A stretch of 29,613 bases of DNA from Lachnospiraceae bacterium (GTDB lineage: Bacteria > Bacillota_A > Clostridia > Lachnospirales > Lachnospiraceae): positions 1 to 29,613 of the forward strand of contig JAGADM010000004.1 in NCBI GenBank assembly GCA_017613595.1. Reading direction: 5' to 3'. Every line of letters starts with the position of its first letter. The stretch's first letter is position 1. Below the pieces are notes generated by a model. That model worked only from the letters and a program-made list of their open reading frames with translations. It was not told the DNA's origin and did not search any database. This document shows, piece by piece, positions 8,586 through 15,595 of this stretch. The translations under genes were made by a program, and so were the position numbers.

Positions 8586-8670
8586 CCGGGGAAGTGATTC
8601 AAGCGGAAACGGCTGTACCTTTTAAAAAGACCGGCCGGAAGAATTACCTGAACGGAAAGCATTAAGAAAA

Positions 8671-8709
8671 CCCGGAGAACTCCGAAACGGAGTTCTCCGG
8701 GCTCTTTTT
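8671..8709. terminator. Bidirectional terminator between nifU and tRNA-Val
   Basis: CCCGGAGAACTCCG (8671-8684) and its perfect complement (8688-8701) form a 14-bp stem with a 3-base AAA core. On the plus strand it is followed by CTCTTTTTA. On the minus strand the flanking AAAA gives a T run. It therefore ends nifU transcripts from the left and tRNA transcripts from the right. Confidence 0.93.
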
Positions 8710-8714
8710 ATGTT

Positions 8715-8788
8715 TGGAAGCAAGGGGGCTCGAACCCCTGACCTTTCGCGTGTGAGGCGAACGCTCATCCCGGCTGAGCTATGCTTCC
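8715..8788 (-). tRNA. tRNA-Val, anticodon CAC
   Basis: Read on the minus strand, the sequence folds into a standard cloverleaf. The acceptor stem is GGAAGCA with TGCTTCC, the D arm is GCTC with GAGC, and the anticodon stem TTCGC/GCGAA closes a 7-base loop CTCACAC with anticodon CAC. The T arm is AGGGG/CCCCT with loop TTCGAGC, and the discriminator is A at 8715. CAC reads the valine codon GUG. The bases after the discriminator are AAC, so the CCA end is not encoded and must be added by nucleotidyltransferase. It appears to be a single-gene transcript, with a promoter at 8800-8828 and the terminator at 8671-8709. Confidence 0.96.
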
Positions 8789-8799
8789 GCTACTTCTGT

Positions 8800-8828
8800 A
8801 TTCTAATACTCCGGGAAAGATTTTACAA
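8800..8828 (-). promoter_or_regulatory. Promoter of tRNA-Val
   Basis: On the minus strand TTGTAA (8823-8828), a 17-base spacer, and TAGAAT (8800-8805) lie 11 bases before the mature tRNA 5' end, close to the usual spacing for a tRNA gene with a short leader. Confidence 0.75.
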
Positions 8829-8860
8829 CAGGAAACAGCGGGCTTTCTTAGCAAAGCCGC
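8829..8860 (-). terminator. Possible terminator of the MFS gene
   Basis: On the minus strand GCGGCTTT and AAAGCCCGC (8838-8860) can form an 8-bp stem with one bulged base, followed by TGTTTCCTGTTGT. The T tract is interrupted, so it is a weak candidate. It sits 37 bases after the MFS stop and ends against the tRNA promoter. Confidence 0.4.
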
Positions 8861-8897
8861 AGGAATTCCGTCCGAAACGGCGGAACGCACAGTACAA

Positions 8898-10196
8898 TCA
8901 GTCACCTGCGTCGAAGTGCTCAAGAAGAGATCCCTTCGCAAGCGGTTTCGTATCGCCGTGCATGACAAATGACATCGTGATGAATGCCATAACCATGAAG
9001 AAAACCGAATACGGGAACAGCGTCCGGTAGGAAACGTACTGTAAAAGCGCCCCGGAGGCAATCGGCGTGATAACCTGTGCCGCCATCGAGAACGTGTAGT
9101 AGTATCCGGTGAAACGTCCGATATCGCCGGCTTCGCACATATCCACAACCATCGGCAGAGAGTTTACATTGATCGCTGCCCAGCCGATACCGATCAGCAG
9201 GAAGAACAGGATTGCGGTAATGTGATAGGACGTATAGAAGAACAGCGCCGCATAGCTGACGGCCATCGTAACGACACCGGCAAGAATAACCTTCTTGCGT
9301 CCGAACTTTCCGGAGATAATACCGATCGGAAGATAGCTGATTACAGCCGCTACGGACGCGATTAAGAGACAATCCGCATAATCGCTGCCGATACTCCACA
9401 TCTCGGTTGCGTAACGCGAAAATGCGGTCGTTACGGCGTTGTAGGCGATATACCAGAAGGCAACGGAGAGCAGAAGGAATAGCAGGCTCTTACGAACCGG
9501 AGCAGGAAGCCTTCCGGAGGACTTGCTTCCCTCTTCCTTCTCCTCGGCGGGATCCATGGAGATGCCGGCTTCCGCGCATTCCTTACGGACATCCTCGGCA
9601 AGTTTATTTTCGTTGATAAAGACGGCAAGAATGATAATGCTTAACAGCATGAGTGCCGAAATCGAAACGAACAGCAGGAGATAGCTCGGGTTCTCTTCCG
9701 CGTTTCCGCCGAACACCTTGATCATCACAAGAGCATAGATAAATCCGACGGCACCCATAAGGTTGATAACCGCATTGCCTTTGCTGCGGAGCGGCGGCGG
9801 TGTAAGGTCGGGCATGAGCGCAACCGCGGGAGAGCGGTAGAAACTCATCGAAAGAAGCAGAAGGAACAGTATGATCATGAAGACAGGCAGATTGCCCGGC
9901 TTGTTTACCACGTGAAGCAGAAGCAGCAGGCCTGCGGAAAGGATTGTGCCGACATAGATGAACGGCGCACGCTTTCCGATTCGCGTACGGCAGCGGTCCG
10001 ACCATACGCCGAATACGGGAAGAAGGAACAGCGCGAGCACGTTGTCGATCGCCATAACGGCGCCGACAGGCGTGTCCTTCAGTCCGAAGGTGTATTTCAG
10101 GATTAAGGGAGTGATACTGTCATACATCTGCCAGAAAGCAGAGATGGAAAGAAATGCAAAACCGATCAGAATCGTCCGTTTGGTACGCAGTTTCAT
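8898..10196 (-). CDS. MFS transporter, sugar-carrier-like
   Basis: This is a polytopic membrane protein of 432 aa with about 12 hydrophobic spans and a charged central loop at about residues 200-235 (ENKLAEDVRKE to EEKEEGSK), the usual layout of the major facilitator superfamily. The loop GVWSDRCRTRIGKRAPFI after the second span resembles the GPH and SLC45-type sugar carriers (family pattern D-R-x-R-x-G-x-R). This points to a proton- or cation-coupled sugar porter, but the substrate cannot be read from the sequence. GGAGG lies 5 bases before the ATG. A weak promoter (TATACT at 10230-10235, no good -35) is possible, and transcription may also come from the structured-RNA promoter at 10461-10489. 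The nearest sugar enzyme, cellobiose phosphorylase, is 10 kb away. Confidence 0.88.
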   Translation of the reverse strand: MKLRTKRTILIGFAFLSISAFWQMYDSITPLILKYTFGLKDTPVGAVMAIDNVLALFLLPVFGVWSDRCRTRIGKRAPFIYVGTILSAGLLLLLHVVNKPGNLPVFMIILFLLLLSMSFYRSPAVALMPDLTPPPLRSKGNAVINLMGAVGFIYALVMIKVFGGNAEENPSYLLLFVSISALMLLSIIILAVFINENKLAEDVRKECAEAGISMDPAEEKEEGSKSSGRLPAPVRKSLLFLLLSVAFWYIAYNAVTTAFSRYATEMWSIGSDYADCLLIASVAAVISYLPIGIISGKFGRKKVILAGVVTMAVSYAALFFYTSYHITAILFFLLIGIGWAAINVNSLPMVVDMCEAGDIGRFTGYYYTFSMAAQVITPIASGALLQYVSYRTLFPYSVFFMVMAFITMSFVMHGDTKPLAKGSLLEHFDAGD

Positions 10197-10284
10197 AAGA
10201 ACCTCCGGTGATATTTCTCGAATATATCAAGTATAACCGAAATCAGCCGAAAGGGGAAGAGTTTTTCGTATCAGAGGGAGGAAA

Positions 10285-10454
10285 ATAATTATCCGTATAA
10301 GGGAAGCAGCCACCAAAGAATTCCTTGGCAGAAACTCTTTGATGGCTACTCCCCGCGCGTAATATAAAGAGGATAGAAAACCTGCAGATTCATGACCGGA
10401 ACCGTTGAAAAACGCTCCGGAACGGAGGCTGTACCTCCGATGTATCGCCTATTT
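10285..10454 (-). ncRNA. Candidate structured RNA or MFS leader
   Basis: The gene-free stretch 10197-10572 holds a strong minus-strand promoter followed by a stem-rich region. The main stem pairs 10336-10354 with 10301-10319. All 19 positions pair in minus-strand RNA, with three as G-U wobbles, whereas plus-strand RNA would have three A-C mismatches, so the structure is selected on the minus strand. Nearer the 5' end, the arms at 10434-10439 and 10423-10428 form a 6-bp hairpin that competes with an alternative pairing of 10423-10427 with 10415-10419. That second arm competes in turn with a pairing of 10416-10420 with 10396-10400. The long stem is followed by an A/T-rich run without a clean T tract. 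It could be an independent small RNA or a regulatory leader of the MFS gene. I cannot assign a known family. Confidence 0.5.
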
Positions 10455-10492
10455 GCACAAAGCATAGCACATGGGCGAGGAAAATGCAAATA
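10450..10492. repeat. Inverted repeat flanking the RNA promoter
   Basis: TATTTGCA (10450-10457) and TGCAAATA (10485-10492) are a perfect 8-bp inverted repeat separated by 27 bases. One arm covers the -35 box and the other the start site, so a dimeric repressor bound to both would close the promoter. No regulator gene is linked. Confidence 0.45.
10461..10489 (-). promoter_or_regulatory. Promoter of the candidate structured RNA
   Basis: On the minus strand TTGCAT (10484-10489), a 17-base spacer, and TATGCT (10461-10466) form a promoter, and TG one base before the -10 gives an extended -10 element. Transcription would start near 10454. Confidence 0.65.
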
Positions 10493-10572
10493 AAATGTTG
10501 TATTTTATCAAAAAAATGTCATTTGCCGTTCAAACACAGTTTCAGAATGTGAAAGAGTGTTGGATTTTGATA

Positions 10573-10785
10573 CTACATCTGTTTTTTTACGATTGTATAT
10601 TCGTTTCCGTACTGGAAATATGGACACTCAAAATGATGACCGGCAAGAAAGTGCGCCATCTCATCCTCGTCGAGATCCTTCGTGCAGACGTAGCAGTCGT
10701 AGTCCTCGTCATATTCGTAATTGATGCAGTATTCGCAGTTGGAAGGTACGTCTTTCATGGTATGAACCGTAACGGCTCCTTTCAT
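10573..10785 (-). CDS. DUF6472-type small cysteine protein
   Basis: A 70-aa protein matching the pattern I associate with the DUF6472 family of Clostridia: CEYCINYEYDEDYDCYVC, then LDEDEMAHFL, then FECPYF and a basic VKKQM end. The paired cysteines (CxxC, CxxC and one more) suggest metal binding. Its function is not known. The start is uncertain: ATG 10785 lies 7 bases after the PBP stop with no clear ribosome site, suggesting translational coupling. An in-frame ATG at 10758 gives a 61-aa protein that fits the conserved region, but its nearest GGAG is 17 bases away. It is the last gene of the PBP transcript. Confidence 0.82.
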   Translation of the reverse strand: MKGAVTVHTMKDVPSNCEYCINYEYDEDYDCYVCTKDLDEDEMAHFLAGHHFECPYFQYGNEYTIVKKQM

Positions 10786-10792
10786 CGGATCA

Positions 10793-13504
10793 TCAGTTCT
10801 CGGGGCCCGGAGTTTCGGACGGAGGAGGAGCGACATAGTGGGTATGAACGGAACACGGTACATCGTTCTCCTTCGGAAGAATATTCTTCGTGTCTTTGGT
10901 TCCGCCGTGCTCAAGCGCCTGTTCGGATTCTTCTTTGATCAGGTATACCTTTTCGGTTGTATTCGGACAGAACTCGTTCGCCCGGCATCCGGACTCGTTA
11001 CAGATCTTAACCGCCTCGTGACAGGTACAGGATTCCTTCGGGACCGTGCCCACCGCGAATTTCTCGTTAGTGATACAGCTGCCGCCCTCGGCTTTGTCAC
11101 AGAGACCCTTTACGGCGAGCTTGCCGCATTTCGTACATACGTCCGCGCTGGTGATATTGGCGGCCCTTTCAAAACCGGCGCTCTTGCAGCCCTTCAGTTT
11201 ATGAATGTCCTGCATGACGTTCTTCCAAAGGGTACGGAAATAGTATTTGCCGGTACCGTTCTGCGGAAGGTTGTCATCGAAACCGCTCCAGATTGCCGCA
11301 CAGTAGTAAGGTGTGAAACCAACGAACCACAGGTCGACATAGTCATGCGCGGTTCCGGTCTTACCGGCGACCGTAATGCCGAGGCTCTTATCAAAGCGGC
11401 AGGCGGTAGCGGTACCCTTGGTCGTCGTATCGACCATGGCATCCGTCAGCAGCCATGCGGTCGTCTTCTTCATAACTTCCGTATAATGGATATCGTTATT
11501 CAGCAGTACGTTGCCGTCGTGATCGAGAATTACGGTGTAGTAGCGGGGCTCGATGTAAACGCCTTTGTTTGCGATGGCGGAATATGCGGCGGTCATCTCC
11601 AGTACGGAACAGCCGACCGAAAGTCCGCCGAGCGCAATCGCGTAGTTGTAGTCGGAAACGCCGTCGCTCGGATCGGTGTCGATGTTCTTGATTCCGAGAC
11701 GCTGCAGATATTCGACGGAAGTACGTACGCCGACCTTTTCGATACAGCGTACCGCAACGATGTTCAGGGAATCGTAAATACCGATACGGATTGACTGCAG
11801 ACCGCGGTAGTTTTCGTTGCCGCTTCCCTGGTCATACCAGTTGATTACGGCCTTGCCGCTTCCCGGATAAGTATAGTAGGAATCGTCAAATGTGGAGGCA
11901 AGCGTCAGACCGGCCGCGTCAATGCCGGGCAGGAAGGATGCCAGAACCTTGAAGGTCGAACCTGCCTGACGGAAGGTTCCGCTGGCACGGTTAAGAACAC
12001 GGTTTCCGACCTTCTCGCCGCGGCCGCCGTACTGCGCGATGACTTCGCCGGTATCGGGCTTCATGACAACCATGGCGCATTGCGGTCCGAGAGAGATGGC
12101 CCGGTTCTCCTGAACGGACGCAATCTCCTCGTCAGGGTGGGCCGAACGGAAGTCTTTCTTCTTGGCCTCGACAAATTCATCCAGCTTCGCTTCGAGATAA
12201 TTCTTGTCGGTGGTATAGATGCCGAGCACCGCGTTCGTCGTGCTGCTCTTATGATAGTTCAGCACGTTGGAGTCCTTATGGGCGTTGTTGTACTCCACAA
12301 AATCCTTTAGGTGGTAATGCTGCGCTATGCCGGACTTACCGACGATCGAAAGCGCGTACTGTGTGGAAAGCTGATAGTAGGAACCGGTCTTTCCGACGGC
12401 AGGGAAATTCGACTCGTCCGTGAAATAGCCGTCCATAATGGACTGCGCGGCCTTGTCCTGCGTGGTATAGATCTGCAGTCCGCCGCTGTAGAGAAGCGTA
12501 TTGGCCTCTGCCGCGGAATAGCCTGAGGCACGGAGGTCCTTCAGAACCTGCGTGATCAGCTCGTCGACGAAATAGGAGTTGTACTCCGTACCGGAATCGA
12601 TCTTGATCTGGTTCTGCATCTGGATACGGATATATACATCTTCGGAATCATCAAGCGCTTCCTGATATTCCTCATCCGTGCAGAAATTATTGTCATGAAG
12701 GTTTTTCAGACAATCCAGACGGCGCCGTGCGTTCTTATCCTGGTCCTTCAAAGGATTGGCAAGGGTGGGCGACCAGGCGATCGGGGCAAGCACCGCTGCC
12801 TCGGAAATGGTCAGGTCGACGGCGGACTTGCCGAAATAAACCTGAGCGGCTTTCTCGATACCGTAGGCACCGTTGCCGAGGTTAATGGTGTTCAGATAAT
12901 ACTCAAGGATCGTATCCTTATCGAGACGGTATTCGAGCTGTACCGCAAGATACTGTTCCTGCACCTTACGGAGAATCTTCTCTATCGCGTCGTTCTCTTT
13001 ACCGCCTTTGAAAACCTGGTTCTTTAAGAGCTGCTGCGTAATCGTGCTGGCGCCGTAATCGAGGCTGCGCTCTTTCAGAACGGAATAAGCGGCACGGAAT
13101 ATGCCTCGTACGTCGATTCCGTTATGCTCGTAGAAACGCTCGTCCTCCATGGCAACGAAACAGTTGCGGACGGACAGCGGAAGTGTCTCGATATCCACAC
13201 GGACACGGTTCGCGCCTGCGGACGAGAGCTCACGGTCCATCTTCTCGCCGTCGTTATAGAACAGAAATGTGGAATACTTTTCGAATTCCTTATTGGTCTC
13301 GAAAATCGTATCAACGTCAGGGGACTGGGAGATGATTCCGAGAACGGCGCCGTATGCGGAATACGATCCGATGATCACGCACATGGCGACAAATACGACG
13401 AAAAGACGCAGGAAGAAGACAAATGCGAGCGACCGGATCTTGGCCGGGAACGAGCGCGCCTCCTTCTGCAGCTTGCCGAGATTATGACGACTGAAATCCA
13501 TCAT
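10793..13504 (-). CDS. Class A penicillin-binding protein (PBP1A type)
   Basis: A bifunctional peptidoglycan synthase: it polymerises lipid II and cross-links the stem peptides outside the cell. Taking ATG 13504 as the start gives 903 aa with a membrane span at about 25-47. The glycosyltransferase motifs are EDERFYEHNG (120-129) and GASTITQQLLKN (151-162). The transpeptidase has S516-T-F-K519, an SLN motif, and K715-T-G. The C-terminal region of about 120 residues has eleven cysteines (CTKCGKLA, CTCHEAVKIC, CRANEFCPN) and then a Pro-rich end. The start is chosen because GAGG lies 11 bases upstream; ATG 13513 is too close to that site and ATG 13501 further away. A longer frame back to 13618 lacks a ribosome site and crosses the promoter. 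Confidence 0.95.
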   Translation of the reverse strand: MMDFSRHNLGKLQKEARSFPAKIRSLAFVFFLRLFVVFVAMCVIIGSYSAYGAVLGIISQSPDVDTIFETNKEFEKYSTFLFYNDGEKMDRELSSAGANRVRVDIETLPLSVRNCFVAMEDERFYEHNGIDVRGIFRAAYSVLKERSLDYGASTITQQLLKNQVFKGGKENDAIEKILRKVQEQYLAVQLEYRLDKDTILEYYLNTINLGNGAYGIEKAAQVYFGKSAVDLTISEAAVLAPIAWSPTLANPLKDQDKNARRRLDCLKNLHDNNFCTDEEYQEALDDSEDVYIRIQMQNQIKIDSGTEYNSYFVDELITQVLKDLRASGYSAAEANTLLYSGGLQIYTTQDKAAQSIMDGYFTDESNFPAVGKTGSYYQLSTQYALSIVGKSGIAQHYHLKDFVEYNNAHKDSNVLNYHKSSTTNAVLGIYTTDKNYLEAKLDEFVEAKKKDFRSAHPDEEIASVQENRAISLGPQCAMVVMKPDTGEVIAQYGGRGEKVGNRVLNRASGTFRQAGSTFKVLASFLPGIDAAGLTLASTFDDSYYTYPGSGKAVINWYDQGSGNENYRGLQSIRIGIYDSLNIVAVRCIEKVGVRTSVEYLQRLGIKNIDTDPSDGVSDYNYAIALGGLSVGCSVLEMTAAYSAIANKGVYIEPRYYTVILDHDGNVLLNNDIHYTEVMKKTTAWLLTDAMVDTTTKGTATACRFDKSLGITVAGKTGTAHDYVDLWFVGFTPYYCAAIWSGFDDNLPQNGTGKYYFRTLWKNVMQDIHKLKGCKSAGFERAANITSADVCTKCGKLAVKGLCDKAEGGSCITNEKFAVGTVPKESCTCHEAVKICNESGCRANEFCPNTTEKVYLIKEESEQALEHGGTKDTKNILPKENDVPCSVHTHYVAPPPSETPGPEN

Positions 13505-13589
13505 GTTATGCATTTCCTCACTGTAATCAAGTGTTGATCGGACGAAAGCCCCCCGGCTGTGTCCGATGTGCCTGTTATTGCATTCTGAA

Positions 13590-13618
13590 ATTATAACACA
13601 AAGGGACGGATTTGGCAA
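13590..13618 (-). promoter_or_regulatory. Promoter of the PBP-DUF6472 operon
   Basis: On the minus strand TTGCCA (13613-13618), a 17-base spacer, and TATAAT (13590-13595) differ from consensus at one position. The -35 box falls in the loop and 3' arm of the rhomboid terminator hairpin, so one stretch of DNA serves both. The leader is about 80 bases. Confidence 0.8.
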
Positions 13619-13627
13619 ATCCGTCCC
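13596..13627 (-). terminator. Terminator of the rhomboid gene
   Basis: GGGACGGATTT (13603-13613) and AAATCCGTCCC (13617-13627) form a perfect 11-bp stem with a 3-base loop. On the minus strand TTTGTGTT follows, an imperfect T tract. It lies 34 bases after the rhomboid stop. Confidence 0.7.
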
Positions 13628-13661
13628 AAAGTCTAAGTGTGAATTCTTTCCGAAAAAACTG

Positions 13662-14801
13662 TTAATTCAGATTATAAGTCTGCCGCTGTTCTTTAAAATA
13701 CATAAGGCACAGGAACAGTCCCATCACGAGGAAACCGCCGATCGCACCGCCGATATGCGCCGATACGTCGACACCCTCCTGCTTGTCGGCATCAACGAAG
13801 AACGCTGTTCCGAGGTTGATAATGCAGGATAAGATAACGAGATAATCCATGTAAATATGCGGATCCGCCGTCCAGTAACCGTCCATGACGTTTCCGATGG
13901 TAAGGCGGAATGCGCATGCTCCGGCAAGCGCCATGACCGCTCCGGATGCTCCGCCGGTGAGAACCGGCTTGGAATTAAAATAGATCAGTGACACGATGTT
14001 TCCGATCAGACCGCCGCCGAGATAGACGGCAATGAACATTGTACGGCTGATACGCCGTTCGAGAAAATATCCTATGATCAGCAGAGCGAACATGTTGGAA
14101 ACCAGATGTGTCGTGTTGATGTGGATAAACATGCTTGTGAAGGGGCGCCAGAACTGTCCGTCGGAAAAAATCTTATCCCAGTTGGATCCGAAGTTCAGCC
14201 ACAGTTCTTCAATTCCGGCGTTACCGTTCATGGAATAAGGGATTACGTAGCACAGAACATTGATCGCAAAAAAGATGATCGTAAAATAGCAGGTAATGAA
14301 ACTGTCGGCGCATCCGGAGAAGAAACCTTTATCCTGATAGGAATGAAACGTTTGATACCGGATGATATCCTTTCCTTCCGGATCCTTCTTGACCGACCGG
14401 GGCGTGCTTTCGGTTTCTTCGGCAATCGTCTTATGGAGTTCTTCACGCATGCCGCAGTAGTCCTCCGGCTGCCCGGTGCGGACGATGATACGGCCGTTCT
14501 GCGTAATGATCCAGAACCGTGTTCCGTCCGCTAAGAGAGCATATTTCGCGAATTCCGAGGTAACAAAGAAAGCCATTACCGGGATATCGTCCGGTCCGGA
14601 AACGGGAATCGCGTCCGCAACAGCGTCCATCAGTTCGTGATAGCGTTCCTTCGTCAGATCGTGAGCCTTATCGCCGTCGATCAGAAGGATTCCGTGTTTG
14701 TATTTGCCTTCCGTCAGAATGTAAACCGGAAATTCCGCTGAAAGATCATCGTTCCTGCGCCAATGGCAGTACTCGAGAAATTGAATTACCTGTTCCAGCA
14801 T
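13662..14801 (-). CDS. Rhomboid-family intramembrane serine protease
   Basis: Rhomboids cut transmembrane substrates within the membrane. The catalytic pair is visible: S286 in TGGASGAVMALAG and H349 in SAHIGGAIGGF. Between about residues 175 and 375 there are six or seven hydrophobic spans, including RPFTSMFIHINTTHLVSNM, which matches the family. The N-terminal portion of about 170 residues is soluble and does not look like a rhomboid part; it is an alpha/beta domain with YILTEGKYKHGILLIDGDKAHDL, of a type often attached to clostridial rhomboids, whose role I do not know. AAAGGGG lies 8 bases before the start. Promoter and terminator elements on both sides suggest a single-gene unit. Substrates are unknown. 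Confidence 0.93.
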   Translation of the reverse strand: MLEQVIQFLEYCHWRRNDDLSAEFPVYILTEGKYKHGILLIDGDKAHDLTKERYHELMDAVADAIPVSGPDDIPVMAFFVTSEFAKYALLADGTRFWIITQNGRIIVRTGQPEDYCGMREELHKTIAEETESTPRSVKKDPEGKDIIRYQTFHSYQDKGFFSGCADSFITCYFTIIFFAINVLCYVIPYSMNGNAGIEELWLNFGSNWDKIFSDGQFWRPFTSMFIHINTTHLVSNMFALLIIGYFLERRISRTMFIAVYLGGGLIGNIVSLIYFNSKPVLTGGASGAVMALAGACAFRLTIGNVMDGYWTADPHIYMDYLVILSCIINLGTAFFVDADKQEGVDVSAHIGGAIGGFLVMGLFLCLMYFKEQRQTYNLN

Positions 14802-14839
14802 GTTTCTACCCCTTTACCCCGATATTACGTGCTCATATT

Positions 14840-14868
14840 ATTATATCATATTATAAAAACTAAAGCAA
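14840..14868 (-). promoter_or_regulatory. Promoter of the rhomboid gene
   Basis: On the minus strand TTGCTT (14863-14868), a 17-base spacer, and TATAAT (14840-14845). The -35 box overlaps the last codons of the yigZ-like gene, and the start site would be near 14833, about 30 bases before the ATG. Confidence 0.7.
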
Positions 14869-15510
14869 TTCACATATGCCGCCGGAAAGTGAATAGGCAA
14901 CGGGATCCTTTACCGTACACTGCGCTTTCCCTGCAGTCGCATCGCTCAGATCGGACAGGAAGCGGTCCGCGTCCTCCGGGGGGAGCAGAACGGTTACCGA
15001 AACCGTATCCGTATATTCGGTTGACAGGACCGGATACGAGCCGGCACCCGCCAGAAAGAGAAGCTTCCCGATTCCGTTATAGTCGGTGACGATATCGATC
15101 GGAATGCCCGTCCGTTTCTCCGCAACGGTACAGTTCTTAAGACCTTCGAGAACCGCGTCCCGGTAGGCGCGCGCCAGGCCGCCGGTCCCGAGAAGGATAC
15201 CGCCGAAATAGCGGGTAACGACAACGCAGACGTTCCTTACACCGGACGAAAGGAGCGCGTCAAGCATCGGCCGGCCGGCCGTATGCGGCGGTTCGCCGTC
15301 ATCGTTGGCACGTGTCAGTTCCGCATCATCTCCGAGGACAAATGCCGAGCAGTTGTGCCGAGCGTCCCAGTAGCGCTTCTTGGTACGCTCAATGAATTCG
15401 CGTGCTTCCTCTTCGGTTGTGATGGGGACAAGCGTAGCAATAAAGCGGGATTTCTTCTCGACAATCTCGCCTTGACCGCCTTCTTTCAGATACCGTACGG
15501 GTTCGCTCAA
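14860..15510 (-). CDS. YigZ/IMPACT family protein (UPF0029)
   Basis: The IMPACT N-terminal domain is clear: GEIVEKKSRFIATLVPI, then ARHNCSAFVLG, DDGEPPHTAGRPML and VVVTRYFGGILLGTGGLARAY, followed by the DUF1949-type C-terminal half. Bacterial YigZ-like proteins are small soluble proteins whose biochemical role is uncertain; the eukaryotic relative regulates translation stress signalling. I place the start at TTG 15510 because GGAAAGGA (15520-15527) lies 9 bases upstream and the product then begins LSEPVRYLKEGG, as family members do. The ATG at 15519 abuts this ribosome site with no spacing, and the frame further upstream shows no homology. Length is 216 aa, typical of the family. Confidence 0.93.
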   Translation of the reverse strand: MSEPVRYLKEGGQGEIVEKKSRFIATLVPITTEEEAREFIERTKKRYWDARHNCSAFVLGDDAELTRANDDGEPPHTAGRPMLDALLSSGVRNVCVVVTRYFGGILLGTGGLARAYRDAVLEGLKNCTVAEKRTGIPIDIVTDYNGIGKLLFLAGAGSYPVLSTEYTDTVSVTVLLPPEDADRFLSDLSDATAGKAQCTVKDPVAYSLSGGICELL

Positions 15511-15541
15511 TTCGCACATTCCTTTCCGGCAAATGCCATGG

Positions 15542-15570
15542 TTGTCATTCGCCCGATATAGTGGTATAAT
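15542..15570 (+). promoter_or_regulatory. Plus-strand promoter antisense to DUF4250, toward rarA
   Basis: TTGTCA at 15542-15547, exactly 17 bases, and TATAAT at 15565-15570 form a near-perfect promoter facing right. Its transcript would start near 15577, cross the whole DUF4250 gene in antisense, and could continue into rarA as a leader of about 300 bases. I see no better plus-strand promoter immediately before rarA. Confidence 0.6.
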
Positions 15571-15595
15571 AACTCTGTGTTGGTTTCTGCCGGAA

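Noticed and set aside
10301..10354. Manganese (yybP-ykoY) riboswitch, because GGGGAGTAGC appears on the minus strand
   Set aside because: The short motif fits, but the two conserved loops and the usual length of about 100 bases are missing, and the segment folds as one continuous stem.
10285..10454. 6S RNA
   Set aside because: The size is right, but the 5' and 3' ends do not pair and there is no central bubble mimicking an open promoter.
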